Assembly (NCBI GenBank): GCA_027484445.1 | Contig: JAIXSY010000033.1 | Span: forward strand, 210,738 to 274,737 | Source: Verrucomicrobiaceae bacterium | GTDB taxonomy: Bacteria > Verrucomicrobiota > Verrucomicrobiia > Verrucomicrobiales > Verrucomicrobiaceae | Direction: 5' to 3' | DNA length: 64,000 bases | Part shown: positions 35,955 to 44,294 of the stretch, piece by piece | Numbering within the stretch: position 1 is the first letter of the stretch | How the letters are laid out: each line of letters begins with the position of its first letter | Made by a program: the position numbers and the translations under genes | Notes under the pieces: model-generated | Told to the model about the DNA's origin: nothing | What the model saw: only the letters and a program-made list of their open reading frames with translations | Databases searched by the model: none

Positions 35955-36610
35955 GCATCCCCGATGGGGAAGATGCGGTAAAAAATTGCAGGAGCAAAGA
36001 AAGCCGTGACGATGGCTAAAGTGAGTGTGGCGTAGCCAATGATGACCGCACCGAGCGCGAGGCCTCGCCCTTCCAGATCAGGCTGGCGCTGGATCTGGCG
36101 TAGCGAAAGATGCCCCAGCACGATGGCAGGCACCCAACTGACTAGATTGAGATAGGGCACAAAGCTGGCACAACTGACAACAAAGGCAGCGACTGCTAAC
36201 CAGCATGTGGGTGCAACCTCCGAGCCAGTCATGTGCGCGCCATCTTTCTCGATCAAGCTGGGGATGCTTGAGGCTGATTTGATGAAAACAGGCGGAGCTT
36301 TGCCAAAAGGATCTGGCTTGATCACCGGTCCATGAATGCCGATCCGTTTGCGCTCACGAGGCTGCATGGATGCTGCTGGTGCAGTCGCTTTCTGTCGTAG
36401 ATGAGCCCCCCACTGAGCTGCGCGCTGCTCAAGTTCAGTGGCATCCATGGCCTCAAGATGATCACGAAGCGCAAGCCACTGACCATTGACCTGGATCTGA
36501 TACAGTGAATGAATTTCTCCCGAGGCCAAGGCTTGTCGGATTTGGGAAAGCGACCATGGGCCGACCGCACGACCACGCCACTGAAGCTGATGCTGGAGCT
36601 CACTCATCAT
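35951..36610 (-). CDS. GYF-domain / DUF4190-type membrane protein
   Basis: A 219-residue protein. Residues about 5-45 resemble a GYF_2 domain (QLQWRGRAVGPWSLSQIRQAL), a proline-rich-peptide binding fold. A linker follows, then a DUF4190-like membrane part with two or three helices (about 130-205: WLAVAAFVVSCASFVPYLNLV, AIVLGHLSLRQI, LGAVIIGYATLTLAIV). Overlaps its operon neighbours on both sides by ATGA junctions. A second GYF-like segment occurs in the GTPase of the same operon. Adaptor role inferred. Confidence 0.75.
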   Translation of the reverse strand: MMSELQHQLQWRGRAVGPWSLSQIRQALASGEIHSLYQIQVNGQWLALRDHLEAMDATELEQRAAQWGAHLRQKATAPAASMQPRERKRIGIHGPVIKPDPFGKAPPVFIKSASSIPSLIEKDGAHMTGSEVAPTCWLAVAAFVVSCASFVPYLNLVSWVPAIVLGHLSLRQIQRQPDLEGRGLALGAVIIGYATLTLAIVTAFFAPAIFYRIFPIGDA

Positions 36611-39591
36611 TGGAGAAAGGGAGTTTCCGTCGTGGGGGGTGCCTTTTTCAATCCATCATTTCCTTGAAGGCTATCTCGGTAAGTTTGCAAAACCTCTTGG
36701 CGATCGAGCGGCAAGAACAACACGGGTGTCAAAGCTGGCACCGTGGAGGGAGCGACTTTGGTTTTGACCGACAGCTGAGTCAGGCCCGTCTTCACCGGCA
36801 GCCAAAATTCCGTAGCCGCACGAGCTGCACTATTCAGACGCAAGGAATGATCTGTATTCACATAACCGCCGAGTCTAACTCCAGCAGCGGCGACGCGCAT
36901 GATGAGCACTCGTCGTGCTTGAGCCTCTTTTTCATAAGCGCGTTCACGACGCTTGGCAAAGAAGCCATCCAGCACGGGACCGAACTGTCGCTGCACTTTA
37001 GGAAGCATCCAGTCTTCGCTGCGAAGAGGATAATCGCCTAGGAGGTGATGCAACTCCATGAGATCTGACCGAAGGCTTTGGCAGAGATGCATTCCCCAAG
37101 CAAAAGGCCGATCCGCCGTCAAACGCTCCAATTCGAGCATGACATAGGCTTTGGCCAGTGAAGGTGCCGCGCTGTCGGCCATGAGGCGATCCAGGGCACT
37201 GAAAAGACTGCGCTCAAACCGCTCTCCATTGGCATCGGTCATGCGATCTAGCTGAAGGTTTTTGATCATGGTGCCCGTCGCGCTGGGTTTCGAAGCCATG
37301 ACGCTCTCTCCTTGTGGACTGCCGTTGCCAATGGTGAACTTTTTGAAATCAGTTGGAATGAAGGCAGCCCCTGTATCTTCAGAATGTGGATCGAAGACTT
37401 TTCCGCTCCAGCGTCGCTGAGTGTCTCCGACACGCGCTTCAGCCAAAGGACCTGAACTCCATACGCTGCGTTTGCCACGACCGCTTGAGTGATCCACGAC
37501 AGTGTTTTCCCAGATGCCATTGAGATGTGAGTCATCACGCAATGCGAGCAATCGCTTCAAATCAGACTCTTGAGTAGCACCTGGATGCAGGGCTGTGCCA
37601 GTGACGTCCTCCACGCTAGCTTTCCACATGGCCAAGTCCCCCCCCGTCATGAGATGGGCCAGGAATTGTTCTTCCGTCGGTAACGCATTCAGCACCATGG
37701 CAGCAGGTGCCGCTTCGATAAAACGAATGTCCTGCCAGCGAAGAAGTGCATTGCGATACTCCCCAAGAGTGACCGCATTGGCCGTCATTTCTTGGAGTTC
37801 TTCCAGCCGTTTCAGCTCTGCCTGAAAAGCCAGTATGCGCTGACGACCTGCCCGAATCTGAGCTTCAAGGTCAGCCGGGAGCTGCAAGGCCAATGTCTCA
37901 GGTTGAGTGAAGGCTTCGAGATCGGCAAGCTCTTGATCCAGTTTGGCCGCAGCAGCGCTGACCAAGGCTGAAGGCTTTTCATAGCTCAACTCGCTTTTCA
38001 GAGCCTGGTTGATTTGCTCTAGCTTTTGGCGGGCTTGGGTCGCTCGACTTTGACCTAGATCGGACAGCATCAACTCCGATTGAGTTTTTAGCTTGCTGAT
38101 GCGCTGCTGTGATTTCAGGGCGAGATCACCCGGCAGCTGGGAAACTTGCGCACGAGCGTCTTCGAGACGTTTCAGAGCTTCAGCAGGTCTGAGCGCTGCA
38201 AAGTCGGCTTCCAGCCCTTGCAGGGTCGCCTCTGCTTGAGTCAAAAGATCACGCCCCTGCCCTATCCACGCTTCAGTTTCCTCAACCTTAACTCGCAAAT
38301 ATGGCCAGTGGAGGAGGAGCGGATGCTCAGCCTTCAGCATGGCGGTAAGCTTGGCAGCAGGCTCTGCAAGTTGGCGTGCCTTGTAACTGGAAAGATCCAA
38401 GGCATAAGCGCGCGCCTGCCAGCCATGCCACGCCACGGTGCCGACAGCTCCAAGAAAGACCAGCAATGCAACAGCAGACATAAGCGCACGTGTGCGCATC
38501 CCTTGCTGGGCGTGCTCAAGCGCTGCGCGGATCTTCTGACCGCAATGACGCAGCTTGCTCAGCGCTTCATCCGAAACTGGCAGTCCGTGACTTTCGAGTT
38601 CACGCCAGCGCCGAATGAAATTTTCATCCAGGCCAGCCGCTTCCGAGAGTCGAGGAGGTGTGCCGGTGAGCAATCTCGTTTCTGCCTCGTGAGCAAAGGA
38701 CTGGAACGAAGCCAAAGCACGGTCAAACGCACGCTGACGTTCCGCCGCAAATCGCTTTTGCTGACAGGTTGTGTTCAAGACCTCAAACGAAGCCTGGGCA
38801 CTGCTCGTTAAATCAATGTCGTGTTTTTGCTGAAGTTCGGCGATGAGTTCACAGGCCAATGATACCGCAGTCCAATCATGATCTTTGGCATGCTTCTCTG
38901 CTTCTGCGATCAATTCGGGGATTTTAGCCTCTGCCTGACGTCGCTGCAGGGCCTTGCGAATGCTCTCCGCTTGAGTGAACTCAGTCAGTGTCGCGCGTTT
39001 CTCGGCAGATACCTCACGTGTGATTTTTTCCACCATGGTGGCGATGCGCTCCTCATCATCGGTTTTCAGCGCTGCACGCAGGTCATCCAAAAGTTCCTGA
39101 CTCTGTTTGTTTTCCAGCCGTTGCAGCTCGGAGCGTGCGTTTTCATCGCCCGGATTTAGCTTCAAGATGGTGCGGACGATTCGTAACGCTTTGTCGTGTT
39201 CACGAGAAAGCACAGCGGCGCGGAAGTCCTTGTAAAGCGGGTGGTTCGCTGTGACACCCTGCGCATAAAGTCGATCAAGAGCCTGAACGGTTTTGGCATC
39301 CAACTTCGGCGCGAGGGGAAGCTGATGAGCTTGGCAAAAGTCGAGCCAAGCTTTCTCTCCACCAAAGCTCAAAACGGCAATCAGGTCGAGCAACGGGGGC
39401 TCTTCCTCAGCAGCCTGTAGGGCCTGATAATCGCTGCCTTTCGTGAGCATGGCTGCGATGCGATCCAGGCGCACGGAACATTCCTGGGAAAGGCGCGCAT
39501 AGTGAGCGGCAGCCTGTTCGACCGCCCCTGAAACAACGCCTGTTTGCAGCGTGGAACGGATGAGATCAATAGTGTCGGTGGGTGGCTTCAC
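36607..39591 (-). CDS. Large coiled-coil membrane protein of the GTPase operon
   Basis: A 994-residue protein with one transmembrane helix near residues 367-389 (ALMSAVALLVFLGAVGTVAW). The first 360 residues are helical and predicted cytosolic, with alternating charged residues and a TPR-like feel; the part after the helix has long coiled coils (about 400-600) and a C-terminal globular domain. No enzymatic motif found. Ends overlapping the GYF gene and starts 44 bases after the GAP1-like gene. I do not recognise a named family. Probably a structural part of the complex. Confidence 0.65.
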   Translation of the reverse strand: MKPPTDTIDLIRSTLQTGVVSGAVEQAAAHYARLSQECSVRLDRIAAMLTKGSDYQALQAAEEEPPLLDLIAVLSFGGEKAWLDFCQAHQLPLAPKLDAKTVQALDRLYAQGVTANHPLYKDFRAAVLSREHDKALRIVRTILKLNPGDENARSELQRLENKQSQELLDDLRAALKTDDEERIATMVEKITREVSAEKRATLTEFTQAESIRKALQRRQAEAKIPELIAEAEKHAKDHDWTAVSLACELIAELQQKHDIDLTSSAQASFEVLNTTCQQKRFAAERQRAFDRALASFQSFAHEAETRLLTGTPPRLSEAAGLDENFIRRWRELESHGLPVSDEALSKLRHCGQKIRAALEHAQQGMRTRALMSAVALLVFLGAVGTVAWHGWQARAYALDLSSYKARQLAEPAAKLTAMLKAEHPLLLHWPYLRVKVEETEAWIGQGRDLLTQAEATLQGLEADFAALRPAEALKRLEDARAQVSQLPGDLALKSQQRISKLKTQSELMLSDLGQSRATQARQKLEQINQALKSELSYEKPSALVSAAAAKLDQELADLEAFTQPETLALQLPADLEAQIRAGRQRILAFQAELKRLEELQEMTANAVTLGEYRNALLRWQDIRFIEAAPAAMVLNALPTEEQFLAHLMTGGDLAMWKASVEDVTGTALHPGATQESDLKRLLALRDDSHLNGIWENTVVDHSSGRGKRSVWSSGPLAEARVGDTQRRWSGKVFDPHSEDTGAAFIPTDFKKFTIGNGSPQGESVMASKPSATGTMIKNLQLDRMTDANGERFERSLFSALDRLMADSAAPSLAKAYVMLELERLTADRPFAWGMHLCQSLRSDLMELHHLLGDYPLRSEDWMLPKVQRQFGPVLDGFFAKRRERAYEKEAQARRVLIMRVAAAGVRLGGYVNTDHSLRLNSAARAATEFWLPVKTGLTQLSVKTKVAPSTVPALTPVLFLPLDRQEVLQTYRDSLQGNDGLKKAPPTTETPFLQ

Positions 39592-39635
39592 GGAGGCGGG
39601 GGAAAGTGAGAGAATGAAGAGGCAGACAATGCAAT

Positions 39636-42254
39636 TTAGGGAAGTGTCTCCAGTCGCAGTTCACCTAGGCGTCGGGAACCCGCAAAGAGAGAGTAAGCAC
39701 CGTTTGGCAAGCCGAGGAACTGAGGCGTGTCGGCCACAAGAGATTTTCGATCTTCTTCCAACTGAAGCAGGCGCTGCTGACGCAAGGCGAGAGAGTCCTC
39801 CAGCCTTCGTGCCTGCTCTTCTTTTTGGGCACGTGCCAAATTGCTTGTTTCCAATCCACTGCGCCGCTGATCGTCGATGCGAATGCTTTGCCGTAAAGTT
39901 TCGAGTTCTTGATCGATGGCTGTCAGCTTGGCTTTGGAACGACTGTCTGAAGTCGATGGTAGATCTGCCATCACCTGAAAACGACGCCCTTCGGCACGCA
40001 AACGATAGCGCCTGGATGGATCGGTCACATCCTGAAGATGCAAACCCGGCTGACCTGTGATGACGAGTGTGCTGAGCCAAGCCGATGCCTTTGCGTCTAG
40101 CAGGATTTGATTGCCTTCGATGATGCTTTGAAACGTGAATTCAGCGGAAGGTGGCCAAGCATCCGACAGTGTTCCTCCGTGCGGCAGTAGAATGATCTCA
40201 AAGAGGGCTTGCGATCCCTTCGCTGCACGTGCGAGCAATCGGGTGGGGACGGTTGGATCAGGAATCTTGGTCAACCGACGCTGATGAAACTCCAGGGTAA
40301 GTGGGTCATTGAAGCTGCGACGATAGACGCCTGCCGCTCCGAGTTGACGAAGACGCGTGAGTGCAGGTTCTCTTTGTTCGGTAGTTCCGATGAAAACCTG
40401 CATGTCAGGTTCTACCGGAAGCGTGGGCAGTTGTTCGATGGCTTGCGCTAGCGCTTGCCGTGAGTTTTCGATAACGATGTAGCGAGGATGAGGTGAACGA
40501 GGCCCATCGGCAGGCAGCGTGGATTCGGGCATGACAGGTTCTGAAGCCTCCACCTTCAAGGGGCGAGACATGCCAGCCGAGGCTTCAGGAACAGGAGCGT
40601 GCAGATGCTGCTGAATTTGCTGGCGCAACCAAGCCGGCGTGTCAGGCAGACTGGCGACTTTTTGGAGTTTTTCGACCTCCATCGGCGCGAGCACTCGGCT
40701 TGTTTGTGCCAGCCTTTCCCAAGAGGATATCCAGCCAAGATCTGGGGTTGTGGCTGTGCGGGTGAGGGCCAAAATCTCTAGCCATTGGCCGGGCGTTCCT
40801 TGAATCGGTTCAGCGCTTTGGCTCAGATGCTTGCGCACCTGGGCATGAATTTCAGCTGCGAGGATGTCTGGCATTTCAGGCACGCCATGGAAGGCGAACT
40901 TCACCTTGTCCCAAGCATCCTTCATTCGGCTCAGAGCAACTCGTGCGGCTGCCTGCACTTCGTGTGGATCTTTCCCAGACCATGCAGGGTCACGCACCCC
41001 TTGCTGCACGGCTTTTTGCCAAGCACGAAAGCTGGTGATGAGGTCGGTGAAATCATTCTGTGTGCGCGACGGTAGGACGATTTCAATCGGGCGAAGTGGC
41101 TCTCGAATGGCAGCCAAAATCTGAGTTAAGGTTTCCTGGTGCGCCTCGACCAACTCAAGATCGGCCTCTGCCTTGAGCCAGGTTTGGGTGTCTGGAAGAT
41201 TCAGTCGATGCTTTTGCCAAAGAGCATCAATGGTTTGGGCAAGGCTGATGGCGCTTTCTGCTTTTGTGCTGCGCGCCACGAGGACGGACGGCAGACGCGG
41301 CAGCAGCCAGAAGGAAGCAGAGCCCATCACCGCAATGAGTGCAGCCGCTGTGACATAAGGCCAGGGTGACAAGGCTTTGCGTGGCTTGGTCTCAGGAAAC
41401 AGAGGAGGCAGCGGCGCAGCGGCACGTTTTTCATCCAGGCGTGCGGTGGGAATGTTTGGCCAGGAAGGCACATGATGGGGTGCGCTGGAACTGACTTTGA
41501 CCTCAGGCAATCGTGGGGTGGGCAGGCTGGCAGGATCGGTAAGATCAAAGGTGAGGCGAGAGGCCGACTCCACCTGAGAACGAAGGGGAGAATCGACGGC
41601 CAGAGCAAGCCAGCGCAGATCGGCAAGGTCATCCCCAGGCTCGACATGAGTGGTGAAGGTCACCAGCCAGGCAGCCAGGCCACTGAGGCTAGCCAGTGAT
41701 TCGCTGAAAAGTGCTAGTGCATGATCTTCCTCGGGCAGGAGCAGCAGACATCGCTGCGATTGTGCAGCTAGGTGAGCATGGTTCGCTTGCCCAGTGATCT
41801 TCTGCCAAGCCCCGATGGATGGATGGGGACGAAATTGAGTGAGTGAGATTTCTTCATCAGGCTCAAAGAAGCGTGGAGCTTCTGACCAGGTTTGTCGCCA
41901 ATGCATCTGACGCAGGATATCGGCTGGGGTCAGCCCAGCTTCAGTGGCAGCACGCGCCTCTCGTGCCTCAGCAATGAGGTGATGCGCTAAGTGATGAGTG
42001 CGGCCCGTGTAATCGGACCCCGCATCGCGAATGCAACTGAAGACATGGTAGCTGCCTGCTCCTGCATGAAGGATGCGGTGGCTGAGCACGATACGACGCG
42101 GATTTTGCCCTGGGGCACGACCAAACTGTGAGACGCGCTCGACCGCAGACACGAGCAACCCACTCACGGCACGATGCCTCGCCACAGTGCCAAAGCCGGT
42201 GCGTCCAGCCTCCAGCAAGCGTGGGGCTGAGGTGTAAATGAGCTGTGAGGCCAT
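39636..42254 (-). CDS. GAP1-like GTPase-associated protein
   Basis: An 872-residue protein. The N-terminal 200 residues match the pattern I recall for the GTPase-associated protein 1 family (GAP1-N2/GAP1-M): QLIYTSAPRLLEAGRTGFGTVAR, VLSHRILHAG and SDYTGRTHHLAHHLI. One transmembrane helix lies near 299-318, followed by a large extracytoplasmic or cytosolic region and a coiled coil near 770-845. Gene order GTPase then GAP1 (27 bases apart) fits the naming. Role in Pfam terms: partner of double-GTPase proteins in proposed conflict systems; unproven here. Confidence 0.7.
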   Translation of the reverse strand: MASQLIYTSAPRLLEAGRTGFGTVARHRAVSGLLVSAVERVSQFGRAPGQNPRRIVLSHRILHAGAGSYHVFSCIRDAGSDYTGRTHHLAHHLIAEAREARAATEAGLTPADILRQMHWRQTWSEAPRFFEPDEEISLTQFRPHPSIGAWQKITGQANHAHLAAQSQRCLLLLPEEDHALALFSESLASLSGLAAWLVTFTTHVEPGDDLADLRWLALAVDSPLRSQVESASRLTFDLTDPASLPTPRLPEVKVSSSAPHHVPSWPNIPTARLDEKRAAAPLPPLFPETKPRKALSPWPYVTAAALIAVMGSASFWLLPRLPSVLVARSTKAESAISLAQTIDALWQKHRLNLPDTQTWLKAEADLELVEAHQETLTQILAAIREPLRPIEIVLPSRTQNDFTDLITSFRAWQKAVQQGVRDPAWSGKDPHEVQAAARVALSRMKDAWDKVKFAFHGVPEMPDILAAEIHAQVRKHLSQSAEPIQGTPGQWLEILALTRTATTPDLGWISSWERLAQTSRVLAPMEVEKLQKVASLPDTPAWLRQQIQQHLHAPVPEASAGMSRPLKVEASEPVMPESTLPADGPRSPHPRYIVIENSRQALAQAIEQLPTLPVEPDMQVFIGTTEQREPALTRLRQLGAAGVYRRSFNDPLTLEFHQRRLTKIPDPTVPTRLLARAAKGSQALFEIILLPHGGTLSDAWPPSAEFTFQSIIEGNQILLDAKASAWLSTLVITGQPGLHLQDVTDPSRRYRLRAEGRRFQVMADLPSTSDSRSKAKLTAIDQELETLRQSIRIDDQRRSGLETSNLARAQKEEQARRLEDSLALRQQRLLQLEEDRKSLVADTPQFLGLPNGAYSLFAGSRRLGELRLETLP

Positions 42255-42281
42255 GGGGGGGCTGGATGGGGCAGAGGCTCG

Positions 42282-44072
42282 TTACGCTTTTGTGGTCACG
42301 ACTTCAGGAGCGAGCTGGGAGAGCACCCAGAGCGAGGGCACTTCCACCTGCTTGGGCTGGATGCTTTGTGGATCAGGGCCAATGCGGACATGGCCTTCGC
42401 TGTCGGTGAATTGCACCGGTGAACAGCCAAGCGGGCTGATGGCGAAGTAGCAGACGTTGGATGAGATGGCCTCCGCGTTCGCCACGATGGCGGGGCAAAG
42501 CCCCAGCAAGAGTTCGCGGATGCGCTCCGAGTTGTGCCGAACGTTCTCAAGCAAAAGGGCACCTTTCTCCACGCTTGGCAGCAGTGGCCCTCCAGGCAGC
42601 AAGTGTTCCCAAGTATCGCTTTTCCCCACCATGACTGCGAAAGGTGTGTCGATGGTCTGACGTGAGTCGAGCCCGAGCACGTTTTTGATGCGCACCTCCG
42701 TTTCCGCCAGGATGACGTCCTGTTGATCGAGCCGCCGACTCTGGATCTGCGGATCGCGCAGACCACGGAGGCGCGACCTGAACTCGGTATTGTGAAGTGG
42801 ATCGAAGAGAAAGAAAATGCCAGAGGCAACAGCGATGTGCTGAGCGCCGGGAGAGTCAGCGCTGTTGCGCGTGGGCTCAAAGTGTTCGCCCGCGTTGTCA
42901 TAAAAGACGAGAGCAAAGTCGGTGTCGTGTGCGCGGCTGCGCGTGAGTTTGAAGACAAAGGGCTTCGGCAGTCGCACTTTTCGCCCCTGGCGTGGCAGTG
43001 TCTCATAAAGCATTCCTTCCAGTTCTGTCTTGGCCAAGAAGGCATCTTCAGGCGTGGATGCGGAGAAAAGCTGCGTGCGCATTTGCGTCAGGATCACATT
43101 CTCCGAAGGATCTGCATCGCGGAAGGTGACGCCGAAGTTCTGATAAAGACTCGTCTGGAGCGTGCGCGTCAGCACGCTAAGGTAATAACTTTTGCCAGAA
43201 GATGGTGCACCGACGATGGAAAAGATATGATGCGGGGTGTCCATGAAGCCTGGGGGAAGCTTTCGGCGGCAGTGAGGACAGGCGAGGTCAGGCGCGGCTA
43301 GGCCGAGCGCATCAAGGGCCTGCCCCCGATCATTGAATCGAGTCGCATGAAAGCGCTGCATGGCGTCTTCTCCCAGCAACGTGTCCCCGCGCAGTGTGGC
43401 ATGAACGGCAATGTTCATCGCGTCACCTCGGTCAAATTTGAACCAGCAGGTCGGGCAGGTGAACTCTCCATACTCTGTGTTCACAGGCTCCGCATGAACG
43501 GCATGCACTAGGTCTTCTAAGGGAGCAGGAGCCGCAGGCTCGGGAAAAAGAAAACGCACATCTTTGACAAAGAAGCCCACATCCCGCAGCCCAGCTGGCA
43601 TGACGATGTTGTCCTCGGCCTGCTCTGGAGTTTGGCGGCGGACATGTTCACCCATTTGCTCATGATCAAAAGGGCCATACCACTGGCGAGCCGTCGCATC
43701 GTAGAGGTGCCAAGAGAGCCCATGGCCAAAGGCCTCCCAATCCTCAGCATTCAGCATGGAGCGAAAGGCCAAGGCTGCGCCTCCAGCGATCACAGTGTGT
43801 TCTTCTTCTGGATTCAGCAGGAGTTGAGTGCCGGGTGCACCATCCACCAGTGCATTCAGCGATGCATCTGGATGCAGGTTGACCTCAAAGACATCGCCAC
43901 GCTGATGCACCGTGGCCAGCACGGGTGGGCAATCGGCTTGCGGTAGGCAAAAGTCAGCTGCGGCATTGCTGCCGATGATGAAGGGCGTCGTCGAGACCAG
44001 GATGCGCTCACCCGTGGCACAGTTCAAAAGACCCAGTCGGGCGGAGGGAAAGCGTGAACGAGGGCGAATCAT
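42282..44072 (-). CDS. FHA/GYF/zinc-ribbon double-GTPase-like protein
   Basis: A 596-residue protein from the ATG at 44072 (an upstream in-frame TTG at 44093 adds seven residues). Order: an FHA-like domain (about 15-105, with FIIGSNAAADFCL and a Val-rich beta pattern), a GYF-like segment (QWYGPFDHEQM near 131), a zinc ribbon with CPTC near 206 and CPHC near 265, then a GTPase domain: P-loop GAPSSGKSYYL near 287, switch II FYDNAGEH near 391 and the base motif GKSD near 483. This fits the DO-GTPase2 (double-GTPase) group. First gene of the seven-gene operon. Phosphothreonine sensing by FHA is an inference. Confidence 0.75.
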   Translation of the reverse strand: MIRPRSRFPSARLGLLNCATGERILVSTTPFIIGSNAAADFCLPQADCPPVLATVHQRGDVFEVNLHPDASLNALVDGAPGTQLLLNPEEEHTVIAGGAALAFRSMLNAEDWEAFGHGLSWHLYDATARQWYGPFDHEQMGEHVRRQTPEQAEDNIVMPAGLRDVGFFVKDVRFLFPEPAAPAPLEDLVHAVHAEPVNTEYGEFTCPTCWFKFDRGDAMNIAVHATLRGDTLLGEDAMQRFHATRFNDRGQALDALGLAAPDLACPHCRRKLPPGFMDTPHHIFSIVGAPSSGKSYYLSVLTRTLQTSLYQNFGVTFRDADPSENVILTQMRTQLFSASTPEDAFLAKTELEGMLYETLPRQGRKVRLPKPFVFKLTRSRAHDTDFALVFYDNAGEHFEPTRNSADSPGAQHIAVASGIFFLFDPLHNTEFRSRLRGLRDPQIQSRRLDQQDVILAETEVRIKNVLGLDSRQTIDTPFAVMVGKSDTWEHLLPGGPLLPSVEKGALLLENVRHNSERIRELLLGLCPAIVANAEAISSNVCYFAISPLGCSPVQFTDSEGHVRIGPDPQSIQPKQVEVPSLWVLSQLAPEVVTTKA

Positions 44073-44133
44073 GAGAGCAGGCAAGACATCCAAAAATCAC
44101 TCAAGGATTCAACGAAACCCCCAAGCATGACGA

Positions 44134-44192
44134 GTCTAATTTGTGTCTAATCTGATTCTTGTCTGCCAATGTTATGTTAAGCCCTGGTTAAG
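44134..44192. promoter_or_regulatory. Two pairs of direct repeats in the divergent GTPase/esterase promoter region
   Basis: GTCTAAT occurs at 44134 and 44145, and GTTAAG at 44176 and 44187, each pair with exactly 11 bases between starts, one helical turn. This spacing is typical of OmpR/PhoB-type response-regulator sites. They lie in the 222-base gap between the divergent operon at 44072 and the esterase at 44295; no other gene is seen there. Confidence 0.4.
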
Positions 44193-44294
44193 TCAGGCTC
44201 AGAAGCTGTTTTTGCGTTGTTTCGGAAAGCCAAAGGCCTGGATGGAAGTTTTGCACCTTCGTCAGCGATCTTGTCCCACTTCTTTTTGTCTCGT

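Noticed and set aside
33289..44072. Zorya defence system
   Set aside because: The channel pair is reminiscent, but ZorC/ZorD-type effectors, a long ZorA tail and an OmpA domain are missing, and a GTPase/GAP1 pair is present instead.
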